Assembly (NCBI GenBank): GCA_026770585.1
Contig: MU646527.1
Location: 294,309-309,176, forward strand
DNA from: Baffinella frigidus
Taxonomy: Eukaryota; Cryptophyceae; Cryptomonadales; Baffinellaceae
DNA: 14,868 nt
Direction of reading: 5' to 3'
The notes beneath the pieces were generated by a model. The model saw only the letters and a list, made by a program, of their open reading frames with translations. It did not search any database and had not been told where the DNA came from. The position numbers were made by a program, and so were the translations under genes. This document shows positions 6,200 to 13,690 of this stretch, piece by piece. How positions within the stretch are numbered: the first letter of the stretch is position 1; each line of letters opens with the position of its first letter.

Positions 6200-6407
6200 T
6201 ATTGTCGATCTGGGCTTCTCGCGGAATCGAGGTAAGGTCAGGAAATCAGGAAATTTTCCCAAAAATGGACTTTTATGCTATCTTAGGCATGGTTTTTATC
6301 TCAAAATAGCATCTCCCACCCATAAGATGACACAAAAAGACAAAAAAATGAAAAAATGTTGCTGACCTGACCTCGATTTTTTCCGCGCGGAGCCCAGATC
6401 GACAATA
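6200..6407. mobile_element. Family E fold-back element, 208 bp, TA-flanked
   Basis: Ends are TA-TTGTCGATCTGGGCT and AGCCCAGATCGACAA-TA. The arms run about 40 bp, including GCGGAATCGAGGT and AAGGTCAG, with a few gaps between them. The interior holds TGCTAT ... ATAGCA (near 6277-6312) and an A-rich stretch. It interrupts one of the diverged repeats. No protein is encoded. Confidence 0.8.
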
Positions 6408-6596
6408 AACAATGAGAGTCCGTCAACACAGGGAGAGAGCGTGAACTTTTGAACCACACGCCCAGGCTATCGTCCACTTGAAAAGAGTCTGGCAACGCTG
6501 GGAGAGCGTGAACCTTGAAGGGGCAGAATGAGCCGTCTTCAAGCTCCCTCTCGACCTCCGGGGACGCCTCACGCTCCTTCACCACGGGCTCCTGTT

Positions 6597-6643
6597 CAGG
6601 GTTTAGGTTTAGTGTTGAGGGTTCAGGGGTTTAGGGTTTGCTG
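6597..6643 (+). repeat. Short telomere-like tract
   Basis: CAGGGTTTAGGTTTAGTGTT, then GAGGGTTCAGGGGTTTAGGG: about six degenerate 7-mers. The minus-strand frame of the candidate gene at 6623-7275 ends inside it. Confidence 0.8.
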
Positions 6644-7275
6644 CGTTTCGAGGTTTGTGTCAGCCTGCAGCTCGTTCAGATTGCTCACCGCTCCCCGGGC
6701 GTTACTTTTGCACGACGGTGCAGGCGCGCAGGCGGGGCGCGTCGTGGCGTGCACTTCCTCGCTTGGGGCGCGCACTTCATTCAGCGCAACGCGGTCAAGA
6801 TCCGGGCTGTGTGATTTTGACCGCGCCTCGAAAAAGTTCTGGTGAGTTTCGAGGCTCGAGGGTTGTTCAGGGTTTTGTCGGGCCCCAGAGATTAGTGTGC
6901 GGGGCGAAGGTGGCACACAGGTGGCGCTTAACGGTCTGTTTTTCAACCACTTGCCCGCAGGCACCGGCAGGGTTTCATCGGGACAGAAAGGAAACAGCTG
7001 CCGAGAGGGAAGGGAAGAAGTGGGCTCGGTTGGCGCGGGGACACCGACGCGAGATGTCCGTGTCTAAGCCTGTGGGGCTCGAGGGAGAGGTGCAGTGTCG
7101 GTACCTGCGCAGGTTTGTTGTCCCACGCCTTCCCCCCAGATGGCTTGCGGCCCGGCACATTCTTGGTCGCCTTGACCTTCAGCCCAAGGTCGATGCGCGG
7201 CTGGACGCCCCCCGCCTGGCGCTTGCCTGCGCGCTCTTCGCGGGTTGACTCTGCCGCGCGCTTCGCTGGGGCCAT
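6623..7275 (-). CDS. Candidate two-exon gene, function unknown
   Basis: Exon 1 (7105-7275) starts at an ATG in a good eukaryotic context (CAACCATGG) and encodes 57 residues, Lys/Arg/Ala-rich: MAPAKRAAESTREERAGKRQ near the start, then RIDLGLKVKATKNVPGRKPS and GGKAWDNKPAQ. It ends in GCGCAG before a GTACCG donor. A 107-nt intron with CTCGGCAG as acceptor joins, in phase 0, to exon 2 (6623-6997), which encodes LFPFCPDETLPVPAGKWLKN and onward for 124 residues to TGA. I do not recognise a domain. The basic N-terminus with GRKPSGGKAW faintly recalls small nucleolar proteins of the Cgr1 type, but the diagnostic Lys-rich helix is absent. The last codons (QTLNP) come from telomere-like repeat, so the original 3' end may be lost. 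The intron is inferred from consensus only. Confidence 0.35.
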
Positions 7276-7289
7276 GGTTGAAATGGGTG

Positions 7290-7585
7290 GGGGGATGTGT
7301 GAGCGTGGAAAGTGAACCCGCGAGTCCTTAGATAGCAGAGTCAACTTGGCAACTTTGGAGGAGCCAGCTCGGAGTTCCCCGCAATATACGTCCGTCAAAA
7401 GATTTTTTTACGAAATCACGAAATCAACGAAATCAACGAAATCAACTGTATCCCCTCTTCACGAGCCTCTGCACTGGAGAGCGAAACGCGATCCGAGAGC
7501 AAAAATGCTTTCTCTGCAGTCCTTTCTACGGAAGGGCGTGTCGTTGGGCTATGTTGGGAGCATTTAAAACCTAAAGGACCTCAAG
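7290..7585. repeat. Duplicated segment S, copy 1
   Basis: Shares with 8140-8430: GTCAACTTGGCAACTTTGG, CGGAGTTCCCCG, ATCCCCTCTTCACGAGCCTC, TGCACTGGAGAGC, CTTTCTACGGAAGGGCGTGT and AAAACCTAAA. The order is conserved with small gaps. This copy lies upstream of the minus-strand candidate gene and could hold its promoter, but no coding frame is conserved between the copies. A CGAAATCA tandem run (about 7410-7445) is specific to copy 1. Confidence 0.75.
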
Positions 7586-8139
7586 GACGAAATCAACGAA
7601 AGGGACCTGTCCGTTCAATAAGTGTCCGATCGAGGCTGCAAAGAAGGGCTTTTTCTCGCACTGCAACGTGGGGGGCCTAGGTGGTGGAGGGGTTTTCTGC
7701 TCTCCTCGCGTGGTATAAGTGACCCGCAAGGAGAGTGGTCCACATATTTTTGCCCAGTCCGGGGCAACTGTGTGTGGAGTAGGCAGAGGCCATCGACGGG
7801 TGCTCTGCGGGAACCATCGGGGGACTGGGCTCCCTTATGGAAGTCTGCCTCTGATGGAACCCTCAAATATGGGTAGTGGCAGTTTCTTGCCTTAGGATTC
7901 AACCGGATGATTACCCGAGTATTTTCCTAAGCTCGCCTCATTTCTGCACCATGCATTTCTCTTTCGAATAAAGTCAATAAGTGTCAAAGGGCTGACAAGG
8001 GCGACAAAAACAAAGTGCAATATCAAGTTGCCTGGCATGTCGGGCGGCGCCGGCAACGAGTGGTGGCAGGGGAACGAGAAACTCAGGGACAGCGCCACCC
8101 CCAGAGCTCCGCGCCGGCCCTTCTGGTGTTAGTGGTTGC
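7586..8139. other. No recognised gene
   Basis: Two antiparallel frames (7622-7876 plus, 7615-7902 minus) cover the same DNA and neither shows a known domain. A 31-codon frame from ATG at 8037 (MSGGAGNEWWQGNEK...) ends at 8132; half of it lies in a segment repeated at 8430-8461, so I do not call it. GGGACAGCGCC(A/G)CCCCCA + GAGCTCCGC at 8083-8112 is that repeat. Confidence 0.4.
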
Positions 8140-8430
8140 AAAGTGAAACGCCTAAAAGCTGAAGTCAACTGGGCAACTTTGGGGTCGGCGCGGAGTTCCC
8201 CGTAGTACTGCAGAAACCCTGATCTCTCTCCATACGAAATTCGTAGCGTGCGCCGTCGGTTTATCAACTTGACGAAACTCGTTTTTCCCCTCTATCCCCT
8301 CTTCACGAGCCTCTGCACTGGAGAGCTAAACGCGATCCGAAAGCAAAAATGCCTTTTCTGCAGATCCTTTCTACGGAAGGGCGTGTCGTGAGGCCATGTT
8401 GTCAGCAATTAAAACCTAAAAGCCCTGAAT
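8140..8430. repeat. Duplicated segment S, copy 2
   Basis: Counterpart of 7290-7585: AAGTGAAACGCC, GTCAACTGGGCAACTTTGG, CGGAGTTCCCCGTA, TATCCCCTCTTCACGAGCCT, TTTCTACGGAAGGGCGTGTC and TTAAAACCTAAAA. It is followed at 8430-8461 by a second copy of GACAGCGCCRCCCCCAGAGC, whose first copy lies at 8083-8112. Confidence 0.75.
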
Positions 8431-8480
8431 AACGGGACAGCGCCGCCCCCAGAGCTCCGCACCGCCCCTTCGGTCACGTC

Positions 8481-9150
8481 GTGTTCAACCTTTTTCCCCC
8501 ATGGCGTGAAGCCTCTCCTCCTGGCGTGTTTGCCAACTTATTAAACCTCGCCTTTCCCCCTCTTCTTTTGTTGGCCAGCCGATCATCAGATCGGTTAGCC
8601 AATCCAGCTCAAGTCGGCTCCTTCAGGGAGCCGATTCCTCCATCCGGCGACATGTGGTTGAATTTACCCCGTGGGTTATGTTTTTGGTGACATAGTAGTG
8701 AGGCCTCTGCGCGTTGTGGTTCGCAGCTGAATAATCATGTGTCAGGATTTCTTTTTTTTGAAATGGAGGTTGACGACACATGTGATAATGCAGTCACAAA
8801 CGCATGGAATGTTAGTAACAATACAAGTGTTTCATAAACAACATTGTTTTTGTGAAGAGTTGTTTCGAAAATCTTAGACAAGTCAAAAAAATCGATATAG
8901 ACAAACACCTTGACCATTACAAAACGCGGGGACACGCAAGGTGGGCTACGGTTGAGGGTTCAGAGTTCAGGTTCTATCCGGGAAACGTGTTTTTCTTTTA
9001 GAATGTGGCAACAAAAATGACTACATAATTGAATTAAACAAAAAAATAGTAAAGCGTGTGTTTAGTGATTTTGGTTGCCAAATTCTAAAAACAAAAGTCC
9101 TTGTCATCGGATTGAGGTCCTCACGGCCGCGGCGTGTGCCCTTACACCCT
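8481..9150. other. AT-richer stretch without a recognised gene
   Basis: Composition falls to AT-rich from about 8740 to 9110. Two hairpins lie at the left: CCGATC-ATCA-GATCGG (8579-8594) and TCGGCTCC-TTCAG-GGAGCCGA (8614-8634). Frames at 8481-8690 plus and 8735-8935 minus show no domain. A small degenerate GAGGGTTCAGAGTTCAGG sits near 8953. Confidence 0.5.
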
Positions 9151-9157
9151 GAGGAGT

Positions 9158-9604
9158 GCACCCTGCACCATACACCTTACACCTTACACCCTACACCCTG
9201 CCCCCTACCCCCTACACCCTACACTCTACACCCTACACCCTACACCCTAACCCCCTACCCCTAAAATCCTACCCCAAACCCCTAAACCCTAAACCCTGAA
9301 CCCTGAACCCTGGACCCTGAACACTGAACACTGAACACTGAACACTGAACACTGAACACTGAACCCTGGAACCTGAACACTAAACCCTGAATCCTGCACC
9401 CTGCACCCTGCACCCTACACCCTAAACCCTGAACCTCAAACACTGAACCCTGAACCCTAAACCACAACCCTAAACCCTAAGCCCGAAACCCTAATTTCTA
9501 ACCCGAAACGCTTGACCCTCAAACCCTGAACCCTAAACTCTAAACCCTGAACCCTGAACCCTACAACCTAAACCCTAAACCGTGAACCGTCAACCTTAAA
9601 CCTG
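9158..9604 (-). repeat. Large telomere-variant tract, C-strand
   Basis: About 63 units, mostly 7 bp, of the CCCTAAA class with changing variants: CCCTACA (9168-9250), CCCTAAA and CCCTGAA (9270-9320), six exact ACACTGA units (9321-9362), CCCTGCA (9393-9410), then mixed CCCTGAA/CCCTAAA to 9604. The block-wise variants point to local amplification of mutated units. The orientation is opposite to 4999-5448. Confidence 0.95.
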
Positions 9605-10137
9605 CTTAGTGTTGGGGCGCAAAGCAGTCCTCGAGGCGCAGAAGAGCCGCTCTCACATCAACTGTGGGGACACAGTCCCGTATGAAGTCACTCTGACTAT
9701 CCTACACGGACTGTGTCCCCAGAAGAACTCGACGCCAGCCAGGGTTCTTGTCATCTGGTACCTCCGGAACTATGGGTCGTATCCGGGGTCTCGTTTCGAT
9801 TGGACGTGATTCGATTGGACGTGATATCGTTACAACGTGCTCTAATGAGAGAGCCAGTAGATGTAACAGAGCTCCGATAACAGAGCGGAGCTTTGAGGTG
9901 TTCACACTTTTTTCTGGGCTGAACACTTCCGAACCTGCGCGATCAACTCGTTATGTAAACATCGCGAATCAGTCCGTCTGCACGACTTGGCGACGGTGTT
10001 GGTAGATCTTACCCATCTATGAACAAAGGTCTCTCTATTTTGAAATCTCTTGGAGTCCACGCCTATCCGGTAGTGGCAGGTAGCTCGTCCGAGAAGGCGA
10101 GACGTCTTTCGGGGGACAAAGCCTGGGGTAACAGTCC
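9605..10137. other. No recognised gene; hairpin and small tandem repeat
   Basis: Frames on both strands (for example 9748-10005 plus and 9702-9926 minus) show no domain. A 14-15 bp tandem CGATTGGACGTGATT / CGATTGGACGTGATA lies at about 9797-9826. Confidence 0.45.
9666..9720. repeat. 13-bp perfect inverted repeat
   Basis: GGGGACACAGTCC at 9666-9678 pairs exactly with GGACTGTGTCCCC at 9708-9720, with a 29-nt loop. It is not related to the A or B families. Confidence 0.8.
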
Positions 10138-10250
10138 GTGGGGGTACCTCCCGCATAAGAAAACGCCCACCCCCTAGGACTACCGTAGGGCCCCGGGGAA
10201 AGGACTACTGTAGAGTCGTAGAGGGGAGCAGTTTCTTACGCGCGAGGTAC
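10138..10250 (+). mobile_element. Family A element A12, right end cut at GGTAC
   Basis: GGGGGTACCTCCCGCATAAG ... CTAGGACTACCGTAGGGCCC ... GACTACTGTAGAGTCGTAG ... CAGTTTCTTACGCGCGAGG then TAC. The final CCCTG is missing because another family A left end begins at that TAC. Confidence 0.75.
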
Positions 10251-10275
10251 AGGGGTACCTTGCTCATAACAAACG
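10249..10275 (+). mobile_element. Solo family A left end (A12b)
   Basis: TACAGGGGTACCTTGCTCAT + AACAAAC starts exactly at the TA inside the right-arm GAGGTACC of A12. It looks like an insertion into A12 whose right part was later lost. Confidence 0.7.
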
Positions 10276-10572
10276 GTTCCGATAAGAGAACGAGGCGTTT
10301 CTGAGGAAAAAACGTTCTTAATTTTATGAACATGCACCCACCTTTTTGTTGTGGTCGTTCTCAACGTGCGCCCACCCGTTCTTCTTGAACGCTAATTTTA
10401 AGCACGTGCAACCACCCGTTTACAGATTCCCCGCTTCTTGGGAGCTCTAAACCCCTGTAGGTCTTGCTGTGACTACCTGTATTCCCGGGGGTGTTACCTG
10501 GCGTCTGTGGTGGTATCCGTGAGGGACTCTTTTTCAGACCTCGCTGTGCTCTCTCGTCTTTCTAAGAAGTTC
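10276..10572. other. No recognised gene; one diverged direct repeat
   Basis: GTTCTTAATTTTATGAACAT + GCACCCACC (10312-10340) resembles GAACGCTAATTTTAAGCACG + TGCAACCACC (about 10387-10416). Otherwise I see nothing identifiable. Confidence 0.4.
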
Positions 10573-10676
10573 GGCCTACGGTATTGCCTACTGTAGGCCG
10601 TAGGGCCCCTCGGACCTAATGTTTCATAGGACCCCCCCTAGGGCCCTACGGCCTACCGTAGGCAATACCGTAGGGT
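10573..10676. mobile_element. Family G fold-back element
   Basis: The left arm CCTACGGTATTGCCTAC + TGTAGGCCGTAGGGCCC (10575-10608) and the right arm GGGCCCTACGGCCTACCGTA + GGCAATACCGTAGG pair over about 34 bp with one mismatch. The loop of about 32 nt holds a C-run. It shares GTAGGGCCC and CCTACNGTAGG with families A and B. Confidence 0.75.
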
Positions 10677-10764
10677 CAACTACCCGGTTTTCAGGACGTT
10701 AGCCTACTACACATAACGCTACGCAGGCATTTTCGGCCCAAATCGCGCCACCTTTCCGTGACCT

Positions 10765-10821
10765 TATCCGTAGGACCCCCCCCCATATGTCCATACGGAT
10801 TGCCTACCGTAGGGTCCTAGG
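10765..10821 (+). repeat. Family H small fold-back, copy H2
   Basis: TATCCGTAGGAC, a nine-C run, then GTCCATACGGAT, followed by TGCCTACCGTAGGGTCCTAG. Homologous to H1 at 5647-5700 with matched changes in both inverted pairs. Confidence 0.7.
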
Positions 10822-10897
10822 TCTTGTCGCTTAAGGGTGATTCAAAATCCCTTTGACGTCCGCTGTGTGGTTTGATGCCTGCGGAGGCACAACACAC

Positions 10898-10918
10898 AAA
10901 AACTCAGCGTGAGTTTTT
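10898..10918. repeat. 9-bp hairpin, AAAAACTCA-GCG-TGAGTTTTT
   Basis: A perfect 9-bp stem with a 3-nt loop. It looks like a bacterial terminator, but the eukaryotic setting gives no reason to assign that role. Confidence 0.6.
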
Positions 10919-10973
10919 TGGCGTTTACGTTCTGATCTGACAAGGCCTTCACGGAAGGGAATACATGGTGATC

Positions 10974-11021
10974 TACCTGGCCTGTATTTTGCATCTGCAG
11001 ATGCAAAATACAGGCCAGGTA
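10974..11021. repeat. Perfect 48-bp palindrome
   Basis: The sequence from TACCTGGCCTGTATTTTGCA through a central CTGCAG to TGCAAAATACAGGCCAGGTA reads identically on both strands over all 48 bp with no spacer. Weaker pairing continues outward (GGAATACATGGTGATC against the complement of the CTCCTGGTATTGG side), so the full inverted repeat may reach about 10950-11043. The frame crossing it (10831-11151 minus) has no known domain. Confidence 0.95.
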
Positions 11022-11603
11022 CCTCCTGGTATTGGCCCTGGGGCTCGCCACGTGCGGTTGAGTGGAAGAAATTAAACCATCTCGGTTGAGCGGTTGAGCG
11101 AGCCAGTTCAGTCAACTCCACCGTGTGAGGATGTCGCTGAGAGTGATCCACTTAGTGCGGTCCACTTAGGGCCCACTTGTTGCCATAAGTGGCCAAGGTG
11201 GCCAGTATTAGTCAACTAGGAACGTGTGAGTGAATCTTACCTAATCATCTTCCATGGGCTAGGAGAGGGCATCCAGCCTGCTGACCTCTTCGGTTATGAA
11301 CCCTGGCGATCACGCCGGTGAAAAACTTTGCCTGTAAAGTCGCTTTACGCTAGCAACTTTACAATGACGTCCGACCAACCGAACAACCATGCCCAGCGTC
11401 GCTGAATCGAGGAAACAACTGCTTACCAAACATCGGAGTTCCCCACTACATCGGAGTTCCCCACCGAGTTATCTACCCATACACGACCACAATGTATTTC
11501 CTTACGTGAAGGCTTTCTAAGATGAGGGCGTAAACGCCAAAAAAATCAGCCCACGAAGGACCTGTATGTCGCGGTGTCTACCCGTTCGCCCTCGGTGCGA
11601 CTC
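11022..11603. other. No recognised gene; small repeats
   Basis: Holds a CCACTTA-rich patch (11148-11200), a hairpin GTAAAG-TCG-CTTTAC (11334-11348), and an 18-bp tandem CATCGGAGTTCCCCACTA / CATCGGAGTTCCCCACCG (11431-11466). CGGAGTTCCCC also occurs in both copies of segment S. Confidence 0.45.
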
Positions 11604-11738
11604 TACAGGGGTAACTCGCTCATAAGAAAGCGCCACCCCCTAGAACCCTACAGTAGGGCTACGCCCAGGGCCTCATGGTGGTCCTCTAGGGAGGGGGGCG
11701 CTTTCTGTACACTTTCTTATAAGCGAGGCACCCCTGCA
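11604..11738 (-). mobile_element. Family A element A13 with short internal duplication
   Basis: TACAGGGGTAACTCGCTCAT ... CCTACAGTAGGG ... TCATGGTGGTCCTCTAGGG ... GGCGCTTTC, then a repeated CTTTCTGTACA/CTTTCTTATAA piece, AAGCGAGGCACCCCTGCA. It is 135 bp, about 14 bp longer than typical because of that duplication. The inner arms pair as AAGCGCC/GGCGCTT rather than the more common AACCGCC/GGCGGTT. Confidence 0.8.
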
Positions 11739-11868
11739 CAAGTTCGCTCTCGGTCCGTCCGGCCGACTCTAACCCCCGACCTGCAAACAAAGCCTCACGC
11801 CCCGTGCCACACGACATAGCACCCGGATTACAGTCGATCCAACGGCCCGAGACGGGGTCGTTCTGGAC
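11739..11868. other. No recognised feature
   Basis: Unique-looking GC-rich DNA between A13 and A14. No frame or repeat that I can assign. Confidence 0.4.
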
Positions 11869-11986
11869 TACAGGGGTACCTCGCTGATACGAAAGCGCCC
11901 CCCCCCTAGGACCAGCATAGGGCCCTAGGCGTAGGCCTACTGTAGAGTCTTGGGAAGAGGCGCTTTCTTATGAGCGAGGTACCCCT
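11869..11986 (+). mobile_element. Family A element, copy A14
   Basis: TACAGGGGTACCTCGCTGAT ... ACCAGCATAGGGCCCTAGGC ... GGCCTACTGTAGAGTC ... GGCGCTTTCTTATGAGCGAG + GTACCCCT. The inner arms are AAAGCGCC/GGCGCTTT. The right TA is not retained. Confidence 0.85.
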
Positions 11987-12016
11987 CTTGGTCCTCACAA
12001 CATGACCCAGCCCCTC

Positions 12017-12057
12017 TTATGAGCGAGGTACCCCTGTTGGTCCGTACAACATGACCA
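12017..12057 (+). repeat. Duplicated A14 right end plus flank
   Basis: CTTATGAGCGAGGTACCCCT then (G)TTGGTCCGTACAACATGACC duplicates 11966-12006. The duplication spans the element boundary, so it happened after A14 inserted. Confidence 0.75.
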
Positions 12058-12179
12058 TGCAGCTGGGCGCACGGTAGCACCCCCCCTCCAGGATGCAACA
12101 CAGCAATATATTGACAACACACCCGCGCCCACCACGCCCAAGCGCGGGCATGACCCCGCTCCTGTGAGGACTAGCGTGG

Positions 12180-12284
12180 TATCCCTCAAGTGCCCAGTAG
12201 GCACATTCGCCCTACGGTAGGGCCCTGGGACCTGCCTATGGGCAACTTAGGGTGCATATTCACCCTATGGGCACTTAGGGGATA
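12180..12284 (+). mobile_element. Family B element, copy B5
   Basis: Outer stem TATCCCTCAAGTGCCCA / ATGGGCACTTAGGGGATA; core CGCCCTACGGTAGGGCCC; variable hairpin TAGGGTG-CATATT-CACCCTA. Its final TA (12283-12284) is also the first TA of element A15. Confidence 0.85.
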
Positions 12285-12379
12285 CAGGGGTACCTCGCTC
12301 ACAAGAACGCGCCCTCCCCCCAGGACTACCACAGGGCCCTAGGCATGGCTCTGCTGTAGGGTGCGATGGGGGGAAGAAC
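12283..12379 (+). mobile_element. Family A element A15, right arm lost
   Basis: TACAGGGGTACCTCGCTCAC ... CAGGACTACCACAGGGCCCT ... CTGCTGTAGGGTGCGATGGG, then diverges. Only the left arm and core survive. Confidence 0.75.
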
Positions 12380-12589
12380 GGCACTCCCTCGCGCGACCTC
12401 ACTCCCACGTCACTGATAGGAGGTGGAGTTGGAATCCATCCGGATAATGCTGGTATGAGCGGCCGACACGGGCTACAGTAAGTGGCACAACGCGTAGCAT
12501 GTGCGGCGCTGACTCTGGTTGTTTGGCAATAAATTATAAATCTCTCTAGCGTCACCGAAAGGGCTTGTACGCCGCCGCCGTACGATTCT
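12380..12589. other. No recognised feature
   Basis: The minus frame at 12265-12555 runs through A15 and this segment but has no known domain. No repeats noted. Confidence 0.4.
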
Positions 12590-12657
12590 TCCGCTATGTT
12601 AACACCCCAGGTTTCGCGAATTTTCTTCCGCCATGTAACACCCCGGGTTTCGCGAAC
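12590..12657. repeat. Tandem pair of ~28-bp repeats
   Basis: CCGCTATGTTAACACCCC + AGGTTTCGCGAA (12590-12619) and CCGCCATGTAACACCCC + GGGTTTCGCGAA (12630-12657). Confidence 0.75.
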
Positions 12658-12660
12658 CCC

Positions 12661-12825
12661 GGCGAGCTTATCTCAGAAAAGGAGCTCTGAAACTCGTTTT
12701 CTTAAGTCAATCCCCCTTCAAATATGTCAACTTATTCTTTTCTCCACGCACAAGTTGACGTATTTGAAGGGGAATCGACTTAAGAAAACGGGTTTTATAA
12801 CTCCTTGTTGAGATAAGAGCGCGCC
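12661..12825. mobile_element. Family I long-armed fold-back element
   Basis: Two arms of about 75-80 bp flank an ~18-nt loop. Left-arm landmarks GGCGAGCTTATCTCA, AAGGAGCTCTGAAAC, CGTTTTCTTAAGTC and CCCCTTCAAATATGTCAACT match the reverse complement of the right arm, which ends TTGAGATAAGAGCGCGCC. The inner 40 bp of the arms is better conserved than the outer part. No protein. Confidence 0.8.
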
Positions 12826-12988
12826 CTCACTGGTTCGGGCCCCGGTACGGAGAACCCCACGTTTGGAGGATCGGATCCAGGGCGGGAGGGGGGCCGACGG
12901 CGCCCTCTTTGAAGCGTCTTCGGAGCTGTTCGAGGTGTGGGTCTGCTGCGACAACCTGCGGATGAGGACAGGTTGTGAGGCCCGCGGT
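12826..12988. other. No recognised feature
   Basis: GC-rich DNA between element I and the GA tract. Frames crossing it on both strands extend into the microsatellite and are not credible genes. Confidence 0.4.
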
Positions 12989-13075
12989 GGGAGTGAGAGG
13001 GAGGGAGGGAGAGGGAGAGAGAGAGTGGGAGAGAGTGTGAGGGTGAGGGAGGGAGGGAGAGAGAGAGAGAGCGAG

Positions 13076-13109
<34 letters not shown>

Positions 13110-13111
13110 CA

Positions 13112-13143
<32 letters not shown>

Positions 13144-13150
13144 AGAGGGG
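12989..13150. repeat. (GA)n / GGGA microsatellite
   Basis: About 160 bp of GA and GGGA units, with a GTGTGAGGGTGAGGG interruption near 13035. On the minus strand it reads as Ser/Leu-rich frames (12727-13254 and 12795-13235), which I reject as genes. Confidence 0.95.
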
Positions 13151-13230
13151 TTGGCAGAGGGGGCGGAACCTCTCGGAGCAGGGTCATCTTGATGTTGGCT
13201 TCCGGGTAGAGAGCCTGCCCAGGGCCACGT

Positions 13231-13291
13231 GTCAACTTCCGGACCGCTCGTCAACTTAACGCCTCGTCAACTTCCCCCCTCGTCAACTTCA
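13231..13291 (+). repeat. Four spaced copies of GTCAACTT
   Basis: GTCAACTT starts at 13231, 13250, 13266 and 13282 (spacings 19, 16, 16), three of them within CTCGTCAACTT. The same 8-mer occurs elsewhere in the window, for example in both segment S copies (one with a change) and in element I. Confidence 0.7.
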
Positions 13292-13359
13292 CGTGCACGA
13301 TTGGTACCAGGAAGCGAGTGTATAATAGATGTATATATGTACCAGGGTGGGAGTGTATA

Positions 13360-13464
13360 TACCCCTGAAGTGGCCAGTAGGCGCATACGCCCTACCGTAT
13401 GGCCCTAGGACCTGCCTAGGACCTCTTGGCCGTCAAATTTGACGGCATGGCCACTTAAGGGATA
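13360..13464 (+). mobile_element. Family B element, copy B6
   Basis: Outer stem GAAGTGGCC / GGCCACTTAAGGG, first arm GTAGGCG-CATA-CGCCCTAC, CCTAGG-ACCTG-CCTAGG hairpin, then the variable hairpin GCCGTCAAATTTGACGGC, an 18-bp perfect palindrome. Confidence 0.9.
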
Positions 13465-13539
13465 TCAGCCCTCCGGCGTCAAGATCTATGGGTCTCTTAA
13501 GACCCCCTGGTAAGAGACCCCCTGGCCACTTAAGGGATA
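13465..13539 (+). mobile_element. Family B fragment B7
   Basis: Only the 3' part remains: a variable hairpin GGGTCTCTTA ... TAAGAGACCC (10-bp perfect stem, 13487-13519 region) and the right end TGGCCACTTAAGGGATA. The core and left arm are absent. Confidence 0.7.
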
Positions 13540-13690
13540 ATAGATGCATAGAGGGTAGCACGTGCATGTTCCAGCGCGCACCAACACAGTAGCGTGGCTC
13601 GCGCTAGGACCACCACGATTGGTACCAGGAAGCGAGTGCATAATACATGTATAGATATGTACGAGGGTGGGAGTGTATAATAGATGCATA

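Larger units (their letters stand above)
5765..6530. repeat. Diverged repeats around GACTGTCAACTT
   Basis: At least four eroded units share CACRCSCAGACTGTCAAC, then AAAAGAGTCTG and GAGAGCGTGAACC (near 5790-5850, 5876-5920, 6110-6200 and 6415-6520). Elements F and E sit within this array. The frames here (for example 5844-6122 and 6301-6585) show no recognisable domain. Confidence 0.6.

Noticed and set aside
8037-8132. 31-codon frame MSGGAGNEWWQGNEK...
   Set aside because: Too short, half of it lies in a locally repeated segment, and no family is recognised.
10898-10918. Hairpin followed by T-run as a terminator
   Set aside because: Rho-independent terminators are bacterial; the context is eukaryotic and no gene precedes it.
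12727-13254. Long minus-strand frames rich in Ser and Leu
   Set aside because: They are translations of the (GA)n microsatellite and flanking element I; no domain and no conserved start.
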